Source of the DNA: Opitutales bacterium
GTDB lineage: Bacteria > Verrucomicrobiota > Verrucomicrobiia > Opitutales > T3Sed10-336
Assembly: GCA_022565335.1 (NCBI GenBank)
Contig: JAIUMY010000025.1
Span: 1-36,288, forward strand
Length of the DNA stretch: 36,288 nucleotides
Direction of reading: 5' to 3'
The notes under the pieces are model-generated. The model saw only the letters and a list, made by a program, of their open reading frames with translations. It was not told where the DNA came from and did not search any database. Positions within the stretch are counted from its first letter, which is position 1, and every line of letters begins with the position of its first letter. The position numbers and the translations under genes were made by a program. Shown here piece by piece: positions 15,001 to 19,453 of this stretch.

Positions 15001-18000
15001 AACCACATAGTCAGGATTCGAAACCTCTCTCAGAACCTGTAACTGGAGGAGATTTCGTTCTGCCCGGAAGTTGAATTGGTCGCTGACATCGAAGGTAACC
15101 CCATCAATTTCGTTAAGCACCGCCTCTTCCAGTTTCTCGTTGAAGAGGGCCACCAATTCGGCAAATTCGGTAAAGTCCGCAGCCTCGGCCACGGTAACGG
15201 TAACCTCATATTTGTCCCCTTCATTATAGAAGGTCACGGTCGTGTCTTCCTTGATGTTTCCGTTGGGAACGCCATCCACCAATTCCAAGTGGAACAGGGG
15301 AATGGGGAGACTTTGATCGACAAACTTTTCGATACGGATATCCCGGAAATCCGGGATAGTGAAGCGAATACTGGCCGATTCATCGATGGTTACTCCGGGA
15401 GCGGAAATATCTTCCAAAGAGATCCAGAAATCCAGGGGATACCCGGAGATTTCGATACTCAAAGTGTCCGCAGGCTCGGAGAGGACATCGTTTACCGAAA
15501 AAGGTGCTCCCGTGGAGGGGACAATTTCCCGGGCCGCCACCTCGACACTGAACTGGCCACTATTCCCCAATTCGCCGAAATGAATCTGATTGAATCCCAA
15601 GCTTGCCGTTCCACTCACTGCGGTCGGCAAATCATAAGTCAATTTCCCAAATACCAAATCGGCATCCTCCTCCAGATCGTCCCCATCAAATCCCCGAATT
15701 CGGGTTTCCACTCCTTCCACCGACGAGGTCAAACGCAACTGACCTTGGAAAGTCGGCCCGGAAAAGTTAAGCTCTTCCGCAAATACTTCACCCTCCGGGG
15801 CCAGTATGTTCGCCGTAAATGGCCAATGGGGTTGCGGCGGTCCCGTTGTGTATAAATGGAACGCTTCGGTTTGTCCGCTGAAGGTCGTGGCAAAAACCAA
15901 GCCTTGCAAGCTGCTCAACTCATCGCCGGAACTGATTTCGCCGTTTTCGTCGATATCAATAAAGGCACTGGCCATTTGGGTATTCACATACCCAATCAAT
16001 TGGCCGAAATTGGTAAAATCCTGGGTCGCACCGGCAAAAAGGGGAATCAGGTAATCAGCATCGCCAAGGGTCAGGGCGATAACCACATTCTCTTCCAGGA
16101 CCCCATTCTCATTTTCCAACAGGAATGGTGAACTTTGGCTCCCCAGATGGAGCGCATTGGTAAACTCAATACGATTCCCATTCGCCCAGGCAACAAAGGA
16201 ATCCAAGGTCAAATTAACAGTACTTCCATCCGCCACATTGGTGGCCGTCCGCAAGGCGGAATTGATGTCGCCAACCAAATCCTGCAATGAGGTGTTGCCC
16301 GTTGTATCCGAAGCTTCCACTACCACATCGTACTCATTGCCCAAAACAAAATTGACCGTAAACTCAGCATCCCCACTAAGGGTAAACGAACCGGAAGGTT
16401 CAAACGAATCACTGCTGAAAGTTATGGGGTCCTTTGGCAGAAGAAGAAAATCAATCACAAACCCAAACCCGAATTCAGGATGGAGGGTTACTTGGGCCGT
16501 GGCATTCGGGGAAATCTGACTGACCGAAGCAAAGGTTAGGTTTAAGTCCAGATCAGCGGTAATGGTGTCGCCATCCTGCATTCCTTCAAAAAAGCCAAAG
16601 GACACAACCCCGGTTGTCGGATTATAGGAATAGGCATCGGGAACTCGTCCGATAATCGAGCTATCGACAAAATCCTGAAACGTCAGCAAATCTCCCGGCC
16701 GCGGGGTGGAGGCATTGTCCCCCACAAAGAACCCGAGAGGCACCACCTTACCGGCCGTTTCCAAATCAACAAAATTCAGGTCCAAAAGATTCGCCTCCTC
16801 CCCGCGTTGCAGGCGGAGAGTAAAAGGAGCGGTTGGCTCCGCAGTCGCTTCCAACTCTCCCGTCAGCCCTTCCACCAGGGCGAAAACATCTACCTTATTT
16901 TCCCCAAACGCATTTTGTAAAGCGGTCGCCAATCGGACCAACATTGCATTGGCCGTTTCGCCAGCAACCCGGTTCAAAGTAATGATCTCCGTAGTATCGT
17001 CCACTGTGACCGACAGAGAAACGTCACCGACCAATGGGTTGGTGGGATCTAGCTTGAAAGAAGAATTCCAACCCGAGCCAACCGGGGCATCGAGGAAGAC
17101 CAATTCCTCCGTCATTAAACTGAATTTCTGCAGATCCCCCGGTGCCTCGGGATGAGGTACCAAATGCATGCTGCTAATGCCGCTGCCGGAAGGCGCAAAA
17201 AAGGCCAGAGATTCGGAAATATTCAAAGCCCGCAAGCCACCGTTGGCAGGTCCGTACAATCCACCAATGGCATCCAGAGCCGCATTGATGTCAGCAACAA
17301 GGTCATTGAGAACATTCCGCGAAGAACTTTCCGCAATCGTGATTTCCCGGTAATTTGAGAGATCGTTGTTCAAAACCAGGGCAATGCGAATTTGATTTCG
17401 AATCAGGGCATCCGTACTGCCATCAAACAGCCACGCCCCTTCAAAGTCCGGATCAAGGCGGATATCGGTCAAAGCATCGGTACCCGGAGTGACCAAAAGA
17501 ATCTCGTTGATATCGATCAGGTCACCAATTTCCGAGGCAAACAAGGAAGCCCAGGAGAACACTTCTCCAAGATCAATGTCTTCCAGGAAAGGCAGAGGAA
17601 TCCCAAACAATTCCTCTCCACTATTTTGGAGGAGCCGGAAAATATCCCCGGCATCCAGAATGGATTGGATCACTTCCTCAGGATCAATCAGTGAAAAGGC
17701 CTGCACCCGCTCGTAGGAAGTCGCGGTGTAAATGGGAGTGGTATTGGCAAAAATATCCTCAACAAAGACTTCGATCTTGGTATCGGGCTCCGTCACCGTC
17801 TGACCGAACAACGAGGCGGCAATCGGAATTTCCAATTGAATCTCCCCGCCATCGGCAAAGAAGTTTCCGAAATGACTCGTTTGCCAGGAATTCAATTGCC
17901 GCTGTTGCACCTCTCCGGTAAACGCCATGGGCAGAGCACCGAAGAGGCGTCCACTCATATCCACGGTCGTCCCGCGCAGCATCCCGATTTCAATGGCCAG

Positions 18001-19389
18001 ATTTTCATCACTGAATTGGAATCCGGCGGTACCACGAATGTTCTCAAATTCCAACAGTATGTTAGCGTCGGCAACGGAGGAGTCATCGAAAAGATAATCT
18101 GCCAGGTCGACATCCAGATTGAAGGCTAACTCAACGCCCCCACCGGCACCAAAAGTGAGATCTTCGGTCAATCGCAAACCGAGGTCATCCTGCAGCAACC
18201 CCAGCTCCAGAACAAAATCCCCAACATCCTTGGTGGCGGATATTTCCACCGCCATGGTAAACCCAGTGGTTCCCATGGGCAGGAACGCCACCGAAACATC
18301 CCATGTATCGGCATCCAGAATGGTGCCAGCGATGAAATTGAAACGGTCGGTCAGCGCATCTCCGATTTCACTTAGATAGGAAAAAGGGAATCCGGATAAA
18401 GGCGAATCCGGAGAGAACACCTCGCCTAGATCAAAAAAGCGGCCAACATCCCAGGGCTGCAAGGTAATCCCATAGTCATTCCGCTGCTCTACGCCGTCAT
18501 CGGTCTCAACAAACTTTTGCGGGAAAATAAGGTCCCGGAAATTGCTATTGATGTAAGGGATTATATCCGTGCTCTCCCGAATCTCTTCTGGAACCAAACT
18601 ATTGTTGGGCTGCCAGGAAGAAAACATCCCGGACCCAACCTGATTGAAAAAATGCTCGAATAAATCGCCGAAAACATCGTCCAAATCTTCAAAGATCCCC
18701 TCAATCCCCTCGTCCAAAGTGGCCATTCGGAGGATCATCTCGTCGGCAATGACGGTATCGGGAACGACGGGTTCGGCCTCACTGTCACCATCGGCAAAAG
18801 TGATCTCCCAATTGATCGTCCTTTCGGACAGATCGGCGGCTGCATGATCCTCATGCTCGAACTGCACCGAACGCAACAAAGCACGGTAGTCAACCACCGA
18901 AGCGGCCCCCGAAAAAGTCAAATCCCCTCCCGAAAAACTCCCCGTAACGCCAGTGGGCAGCAAATCATTATTAAATACCAGGCGGTCATCAGCATCCACC
19001 TGATCTCCCAGAGCCCCATGCCGCACCTGAATGAGGACCCCACTTACCTCCGTTCCGGAAAGTTCCAATTCCGGCGCCAAAGTCAGAGAGGTTTTCTCCG
19101 TCGCACTGAAAAGAGTTCCAAGGTACACAATAGGATCCGAGACTTCCAACGAGAACGCTGAAGAACCGGCAGCCGGATCCGCAACCGGTTCGCCCATCGG
19201 CTCCGCCGCAGCAAAAAGATCTTCGTCCCCACCCTCTTCAGAAAGCTCATTCTCGTCCACCATTTCCTCCCAATACGCAATTTGGGAAGATTCCTCCTCT
19301 TCAAATACATCTCCATCGCCCAACGGGGTCGCGGAGAGCAGAATCCGACTTTCAAGGCCTTCAACTTTGAAATGGAGAGAATTTTTCAA
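1..19389 (-). CDS. Giant LEPR-XLL-type repetitive surface/adhesin protein, 3' end outside the window
   Basis: One frame stays open from a TTG at 19389 to base 1, at least 6,463 codons, with no stop found when read through; the C-terminus is missing. An in-frame TAA just upstream and the absence of any early ATG leave TTG as the best start. Residues 12-20 read LESRILLSA, close to the LEPR-XLL N-terminal motif known from giant extracellular proteins of diverse Gram-negatives; no classical signal peptide is visible. Order of regions: a cadherin-like opening domain (about 40-190, LLRSVQFEHED...DGDS); a long aspartate-rich region with DLVxDIN repeats; a Gly7 linker at 2795-2801; RTX-like units at about 3124-3223; NxGSGY repeats at about 3360-4120; and a filamentous-haemagglutinin-like beta-helix rich in GDITLTA and NVTATNLRL from about 4300 on. 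It is the last gene of the export operon, 64 nt after the SecA-like gene, and is probably its cargo. Adhesion is inferred; the enzymatic content of the missing end is unknown. Confidence 0.9.
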   Translation of the reverse strand, partial: MKNSLHFKVEGLESRILLSATPLGDGDVFEEEESSQIAYWEEMVDENELSEEGGDEDLFAAAEPMGEPVADPAAGSSAFSLEVSDPIVYLGTLFSATEKTSLTLAPELELSGTEVSGVLIQVRHGALGDQVDADDRLVFNNDLLPTGVTGSFSGGDLTFSGAASVVDYRALLRSVQFEHEDHAAADLSERTINWEITFADGDSEAEPVVPDTVIADEMILRMATLDEGIEGIFEDLDDVFGDLFEHFFNQVGSGMFSSWQPNNSLVPEEIRESTDIIPYINSNFRDLIFPQKFVETDDGVEQRNDYGITLQPWDVGRFFDLGEVFSPDSPLSGFPFSYLSEIGDALTDRFNFIAGTILDADTWDVSVAFLPMGTTGFTMAVEISATKDVGDFVLELGLLQDDLGLRLTEDLTFGAGGGVELAFNLDVDLADYLFDDSSVADANILLEFENIRGTAGFQFSDENLAIEIGMLRGTTVDMSGRLFGALPMAFTGEVQQRQLNSWQTSHFGNFFADGGEIQLEIPIAASLFGQTVTEPDTKIEVFVEDIFANTTPIYTATSYERVQAFSLIDPEEVIQSILDAGDIFRLLQNSGEELFGIPLPFLEDIDLGEVFSWASLFASEIGDLIDINEILLVTPGTDALTDIRLDPDFEGAWLFDGSTDALIRNQIRIALVLNNDLSNYREITIAESSSRNVLNDLVADINAALDAIGGLYGPANGGLRALNISESLAFFAPSGSGISSMHLVPHPEAPGDLQKFSLMTEELVFLDAPVGSGWNSSFKLDPTNPLVGDVSLSVTVDDTTEIITLNRVAGETANAMLVRLATALQNAFGENKVDVFALVEGLTGELEATAEPTAPFTLRLQRGEEANLLDLNFVDLETAGKVVPLGFFVGDNASTPRPGDLLTFQDFVDSSIIGRVPDAYSYNPTTGVVSFGFFEGMQDGDTITADLDLNLTFASVSQISPNATAQVTLHPEFGFGFVIDFLLLPKDPITFSSDSFEPSGSFTLSGDAEFTVNFVLGNEYDVVVEASDTTGNTSLQDLVGDINSALRTATNVADGSTVNLTLDSFVAWANGNRIEFTNALHLGSQSSPFLLENENGVLEENVVIALTLGDADYLIPLFAGATQDFTNFGQLIGYVNTQMASAFIDIDENGEISSGDELSSLQGLVFATTFSGQTEAFHLYTTGPPQPHWPFTANILAPEGEVFAEELNFSGPTFQGQLRLTSSVEGVETRIRGFDGDDLEEDADLVFGKLTYDLPTAVSGTASLGFNQIHFGELGNSGQFSVEVAAREIVPSTGAPFSVNDVLSEPADTLSIEISGYPLDFWISLEDISAPGVTIDESASIRFTIPDFRDIRIEKFVDQSLPIPLFHLELVDGVPNGNIKEDTTVTFYNEGDKYEVTVTVAEAADFTEFAELVALFNEKLEEAVLNEIDGVTFDVSDQFNFRAERNLLQLQVLREVSNPDYVVLDILPDLQAFGTIGSQTGFSTQSVVDGMFLALAGFEDLFADPDSFFSQPLPIINTAMNAFWHLPGDFAARISTLQQNPASSADQLPGRIAQAFGLSASEVQVVWDDDHEAFRIEFSFITGTRVDRPVDINPKTFAQFAEGSGDGLDRLIDGANRSPATFQGLVTFNIALGIDLTNPSEPRFFLYEFEEGTEGDPDTGTSISVDFNIYAEGIDFTSSKKALGLFIRDGIAILAGEPQEHNGETVYLNLEDQNRTPFLLHLHEQDFANLTMRLGQGQASTSDGKYYLGGTEETGETAFSNEAFDREIIGSVQVVLPIYTPTETINLFSNRMVEGLTIIDPDTGTGAANQTGIVGGNVFELRIFDYGQFVEDQIAWPELTGAEKGAVQASGNVDLYVPDPESDAGIETPTLLDLLRDPALILDGIDFFFGTIQAGLSAVGNMPIPIVGPAFAGAANTIFSFRDGWLQDMRNRLRGAGEAFGQLAKESIFRFLGPDGAGILLEINGISGLEGQVEAGSPDAVIFDWLDENGDSLTDKGGFGAHGLEFQIRLGQVLLDTGFNADLDFSALEPVFNLGLDGGFGFAVGWDLQIGFGFNLDDGFYIKVDGDRNELDIRVEGTLRGAQEYFEVRPVDDPDLPNFPDSDAGTGFGIWNRRDQEWAMGPPKGDGSRMPLYVINVDAEGNILDLSEWESNLIFGGNLSRCGCSTTEINFEEPDNFWVIAGFDSETEEWAPAYLDQLGQFRAQEGSFDTDQMIQFDRAQPFVAFGSLFFLNVEATDQIRVGLEPPGDADYYFGFEEDQITPNDRNDEDEGVRRNNHLPSRAVARIGINLWDPSEQSSDNDIIAGDSITGWVGADWNGEVITDLGLSFTEENPNGFPMVSFNNLFNTNSGDLWFIVNLVDEDNANDIRDFFLSVLEENEWKMEIERRPSFGSVGITYEMVSFVDGEWVYLDGDDEWQPLWDEDWVFVLRIPDEFGSGTTDIIRVKYIQLGDPYYDITENGTGWYIVDPDYAGVEDGAVFDSTNGLLEPIFLFDEVEDDWEVPLFMLLSTGVSLNDLAAEGRLNENNFTSAGGQIPSSTSDFTDVLRWGYWLPVLPVDFDPSENMITWEELRGPDSGNIIQLTISADIIVNLSVELSVSDDAAFPKIRADLNLDWGFSVNLLDEDPFGEVNWYPHLGVNDIRLDMGSFLTQYMRPLLAEIDDGLDPVRPLIEILTDPIPVISDIAGRNISLSNLLYQFGGPKGQAIATFIDVVRLVSDLSAIMRDLPDDMNVYLPMGNFWIPSSKDGLGEDIFYDNNELTAPSFSQQNQSLIGDGGLEEAQGAFDALTGAPGASLGGGGGGGDGSGPTLTFAASSGGFGFPILSDPTQIFSLLMGGDAVLVTYSLPSLDFSLGVRIPIVQLGPFQVGIRFAFDINAQMHFGYDTYGIRKVLDTGNPFYAIDGLFISDTANPDGSGRDIPEFSLQASMALYGGIDVWLARGGIEGGFSVTASVDLNDPNADGRIRLSELYAIVDYTGNPLDWFNISVKAEVFARYYYKVMIPVPYPFGIKRVTILEGGKTFARITLFDFNWEGSLGPPVLGEMVDFVTPDGDIVSNALLLNMGPNSEARISRDDPFYDRNQRSILDGNERFVITNNGSTVTVQLLNRTGSGVFYTQVFDDVSMVVAYAGEGNDTINASGLNGLRVFFEGMEGNNHFTVGSTHATNASWIIGGTGNDTLTKNGSGYTYFDGISGSNTITLGSGDNTVNVVDAGRDADSIGGGGDGANNHIRFGSAFGDINLSDLGLDNESTLIDFSQSFFPLSGQLSRANSFIEAGGNRRATFHLAAITEFRGSQNRDDLTFRDPHTHSNGLLLRGGLGNDVFTFVLGDFDDVSTAGITIDNDIVPMSLATLGLVTMDDCDGIAEIAMTSGGSGYLVAPDVRITDATGTGARAVAGLNPDGTLSGIIMTNRGEGYSDNPTIELINRTSMNDTVRFVLEDVASFSQEIDLSRISNQHVLEYEDRHIRMTDSVENITIQAAGADVSVGSGGVSLEGRFNLRAERFINTGPITADTILLVADQGFAVDHPISTINNGSITMEVLGRGDTATATPVISGGQVTGYSLNTSGSFYNFAPQVVVRGGSSGAGAGAFAEGVVNSSGEVTDFIVHSVGSNYSSIPVPDAYITAPGSIYLNASVSTSALGSAAGTGDGRGTITLRTLEGSVLTSASVDFPANSEIAWQKGDFRFLGDKTLDDIIAGGSGAEAEAILDGDGRVVGFTILNGGQNYTTDFLPTVKIEGAAEASAIIEGGQIVGFNIVNPGGGYAVAPKVEILSNGLAKIGDGVSTKHIKAANGFLVLDAHEGVGNIIRPVQTDTRVFVARGTELGNSAIYILENNGFDIGLVDSINGVTTKSSDIHLVSFSGDMNLGMPVQRTNSAGELLWQDAEKTIPLYETYTEPTVIGGREFLPGDLVFVGGNLNADSGNIVMVADNFNVNAVVSSTGANLLSLRPSDPTATLGLAGSRAIGQAILDENGTVIGVDIVWQGRGYADEPLVIFNAPGDRAFAVATALGGAVSSIEVTFGGTFYTEPPVVTLSAPQLAGGTQATAQAILENGSVVGIEILNAGSGYTSSPKVDIAMPGQQATARAQVQNGRVVGFFDLQGGSNYSFVPRVTIGQPFTFGLDQFEIDFFQAGFDNFQVGREDGRNKVVTATQQFQETTILRGDSHFFENTFVDGDLFVYGSGNTSFFDTGTTEADSITINDALIVNPGQTHTFRATAGGIFFQLPGTVNGTLPNSSTNPDNQENIILDATGNIQIVGAIGNNAKIHNLTITQGANITFNDTITLSGDLIIENGAQITFERDVRIDGNLIIGDENDLSQIGSVTFTPGARLDVQGDVEIYTNGAVNFRNDVGQVFGIDNFTVVSNDVINFEGRFTADQADLTAGNDSDLYFNQQVRVNNMHARAGNLLRVDSTISVGTGDLTLTANRVELLGGSGSIRNQSGTSGMSVFTIEPFTVSRNMAVGAPVFFFGEDEDRLNITYREIAAISTGFVEVIFGDVENGSGDVLVSDLGSTPNNFTSSPPPIQNPTTIVGGRVQVGYANDTDFFDADIEDVFEFIPASHISVSSAAAFLRFKSLVSDVKVDAAINTFIQRNPWIRIEAEQNIIINKPVQALTRISLTSGYSGDVAGSVIVNSVGEDTGHLFTTSSSTSNHRIEISAGRVGGVNGGNILFNDVPFTGEGGDITVWARNAGSRVLMQAPGGTITQNNGLIRAEILSLTALGNITLDLTDVVRVDEGTISGATLWKDGFVKDNGDDVIIDGIIITGDPDFVGSANLRMTETDGVILVNVQTNGGDIFIDNLEDSEGDLELGTIGAVRGEIRLVADGAITDYFAGDEIVNLTTTGIANLTAKTGIGAPGDEDIDTLIGSLTAQTTVSGGIHIDERDGLMIVGPVTTAGNGPILISVREGDLNVASNVTANGSGNVLLEVLQGSANIETSVSSTEGHISITAEESINILASGSISTGEPGTVFIHSANGEIVMSELSSVTATGSSVYLTTTGLTEGDIYLAAITADRVSVVSAHFSIFTALGSSANVTATDLRLEAARAIGTSTTPIYTTTTNLAAYADGVNPSFTGIFIQQTGDVTVNEINPIEVQIVDTDNVLTSGGDTDALADLRTGNSGSIVLVATGSVTLNDGNFNGASVVADQSGNILIRANGETSDLTVNGAVSSGTGHITLRAERNIEQNDDITTGAPGTVLIIAETGSFTMDREVVTTATNSSVLIRSEGHSTLGLLVGTDVSVRSFNGSIFSAVDSTMNVTATNLRLQAENAIGTTDTPILTTVDHLTAHANSTSTDDKGIYIHNAISVIIRDVEVTVQEVLANATTSSVTEISQADLVTDNDGDIVLTTVDGTITLTDSNGNGSAVNAQGSGEVILTANGDDRDIIAEDNADILGGTGDITLTSDRNIVLDGANVDFITAGDAEISLTATNGFIFMGDGSTIVNEDGDINLYANSNINVSLIESATGDLFLHAENGYIRDNTALEEANLVTDGTAHLKAATGIGANATQQEDINTRVAGLTAFNTVSGDIIIQEETGLTLTDDDDLTLGGVVNNAIGGDVRILTLANRITVDGEVRTASGNEGSDYGHIALRGIAADTELVVNAAITATNGHITLRADRLVEIYAPVETNQVGTILVVAPAANAEIVIENDGEETFGALITENQNIVVESGNNAQIAGIDAGTANVEVAVINGAITSGGREDLRDVTAENLRLRAQTGIGTASDPMLTDISLIAAYTVEGPIQISNVGSLTIDTVAMVEVTEVLYASGLAAFGSIAPGSDQPISDIRTDGDGDVLIISENGSITINDGVNADGIGVQSQGGNIVVEAAIFIDQNANILTNGSGTIEVEAKDGDITMLDGTTTQTEEGTITYTASGDIFLSLLESTAGGNITVDAGDRIRDNTLLEEPNIRTSGLATLLAVNGIGDVGVEDINMDVGSVTGTNTTSGRIVLREVDTLEIASGGLTTQGGNGDIIVTVEEGNLTVNGMVTAHGSGNILLETLGTDADIFVNANVSSTEGHITLQAERNIDLSALVEIRTSEPGTLSIEAVLGSITMAGTAAMVASNSSARLRAHQAITLGSVLAADVSLISSFSSVTRATGSGVNVTASNLRIWAWGSIAQPNNPLSISVDTLTAHIFGSSMSFAEQNGVTISSVRVEVSSFIRDATLSPVIDESQSDLATINDNGRIILVALDGDIVLEDGNAAVDLEETDGRTNDGNAVLADGSGSIHLHALNGSLMANASILSGTGLITIKGNVDVELNENVEVKTNGSDVSIDAETGDLTMDGSVEVEATDATVRLRAENTVTVANVTGRDVSILAVEGAIVNAAGTSKNVTATNLRLEAEGDIGTADRHLTTNIENLTALSRTGGIYLTEDNAATVTSVRIDWTEFESDATTTDHTDFAQSDLTTLENGHIILVVLDGDLILDDGDALVDQTGGDEREANGIAVSANGTGSILLDAEQGSVIANASI
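296..4311 (-). repeat. Module A repeats (NVTATNLRLxAxxxIGT) of the beta-helix region
   Basis: Five copies were read: about 4311-4170 (VTATDLRLEAARAIGT), 3645-3500 (VTATNLRLQAENAIGT), 2325-2180 (VTAENLRLRAQTGIGT), 1110-1009 (VTASNLRIWAWGSIAQ) and 433-296 (VTATNLRLEAEGDIGT). Each continues into a stretch like xxNLTAxxxxGIYI. Spacing is about 670 nt or about twice that, so the larger repeat unit is near 220 residues. The copy at 1110-1009 is the most degenerate. Confidence 0.75.
1460..4935 (-). repeat. Module B repeats (GIGxxxxEDIxTxxxxLTAxTTVSGxI) of the beta-helix region
   Basis: Three copies interleave with module A: about 4935-4640 (TGIGAPGDEDIDTLIGSLTA), 2990-2755 (TGIGANATQQEDINTRVAG) and 1723-1460 (NGIGDVGVEDINMDVGSV). 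The last two begin with IRDNTxLEExN. All are followed by a TxSGxIxIxE strand and a DI/GNLxV strand pair, as expected for successive rungs of a right-handed beta-helix. Confidence 0.7.
7030..9330 (-). repeat. NGxVxGfxIxNxGSGYxxxP repeat family in the giant protein
   Basis: Roughly ten copies share a pattern in which an NG turn plus V and G lead to an xNxGSGY turn and then Pxv. Examples are ENGSVVGIEILNAGSGYT near 7230-7180, GRVVGFTILNGGQNYT near 8265-8221, QIVGFNIVNPGGGYAVAP near 8160-8101, and GYLVAPDV near 9270. Copies occur in pairs separated by unrelated beta-rich sequence. They are coding repeats of about 45-60 residues, diverged in DNA sequence. Confidence 0.7.
9721..10020 (-). repeat. 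RTX-like glycine/aspartate repeats in the giant protein
   Basis: About five degenerate units run through residues 3124-3223: YAGEGNDTI, FEGMEGNNHF, IGGTGNDTL, DGISGSNTI and SIGGGGDGA. GGTGNDTL and AGEGNDTI fit the haemolysin-type GGxGxDxL calcium-binding nonapeptide. RTX repeats normally fold outside the cell on calcium binding and are common in type I-exported proteins. Confidence 0.65.
10981..11040 (-). other. Polyglycine linker in the giant protein
   Basis: Codons 2784-2803 include seven consecutive glycines followed by Asp-Gly, encoded by GGC/GGA-type codons. This low-complexity joint separates the aspartate-rich N-terminal part from the later calcium-repeat and beta-helix parts, and is a natural domain boundary. 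Confidence 0.7.
15121..17340 (-). repeat. Degenerate DLVxDIN repeats in the N-terminal third of the giant protein
   Basis: The translation contains related units at 17340-17248 (NVLNDLVADINAALDAIGG), 16980-16880 (NAMLVRLATALQNAFG), 16312-16237 (SLQDLVGDINSALRTA) and, more weakly, 15180-15121 (EFAELVALFNEKLEEA). Each combines a beta-rich stretch with a short amphipathic helix. Such units recur in giant bacterial surface proteins. The copies are strongly diverged at both DNA and protein level. Confidence 0.5.
15914..15957 (-). other. EF-hand-like calcium loop within the giant protein
   Basis: The translation reads DIDENGEISSGD, with acidic or amide residues at loop positions 1, 3, 5 and 12, Gly at 6 and Ile at 8, as in an EF-hand or dockerin calcium loop. 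It stands alone in the region I read, so it could be a structural turn rather than a working site. Confidence 0.5.
19330..19356 (-). other. LEPR-XLL-like N-terminal motif of the giant protein
   Basis: Codons 12-20 encode LESRILLSA, which matches the pattern LEPRxLLSA except for Ser in place of Pro. In the known family this short motif lies at the extreme N-terminus of very large extracellular proteins. Here it is preceded by only 11 residues and followed by an acidic stretch (DGDVFEEEE), so it does not look like a Sec signal peptide. A role as an export or recognition tag is inference. Confidence 0.75.
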
Positions 19390-19453
19390 GATTTTTAATT
19401 TAGATAGATACCCTTTTTACTCCTTTACCAAAAGAAAACAAGCTTTTTTTGAT
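19390..19453 (-). promoter_or_regulatory. Spacer before the giant gene with a distant Shine-Dalgarno-like AAAGGAG
   Basis: The 64-nt gap between the SecA-like stop and the TTG start holds a good AAAGGAG, but it lies about 30 nt before the TTG, too far for normal initiation. No ATG or GTG lies at the right distance in frame. I see no terminator hairpin, so read-through from the operon is expected. Confidence 0.4.

Noticed and set aside
1-19300. Many open frames of 60-336 codons on the plus strand and in other frames across the left half
   Set aside because: They lie opposite or out of frame with one continuous minus-strand frame whose translation shows clear repeats and known motifs. The plus-strand frames have no recognisable domains and arise from the base composition of the giant gene.
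19330-19389. Classical Sec signal peptide on the giant protein
   Set aside because: The N-terminus has few positive charges and only a very short hydrophobic stretch (ILLSA), followed at once by acidic residues.
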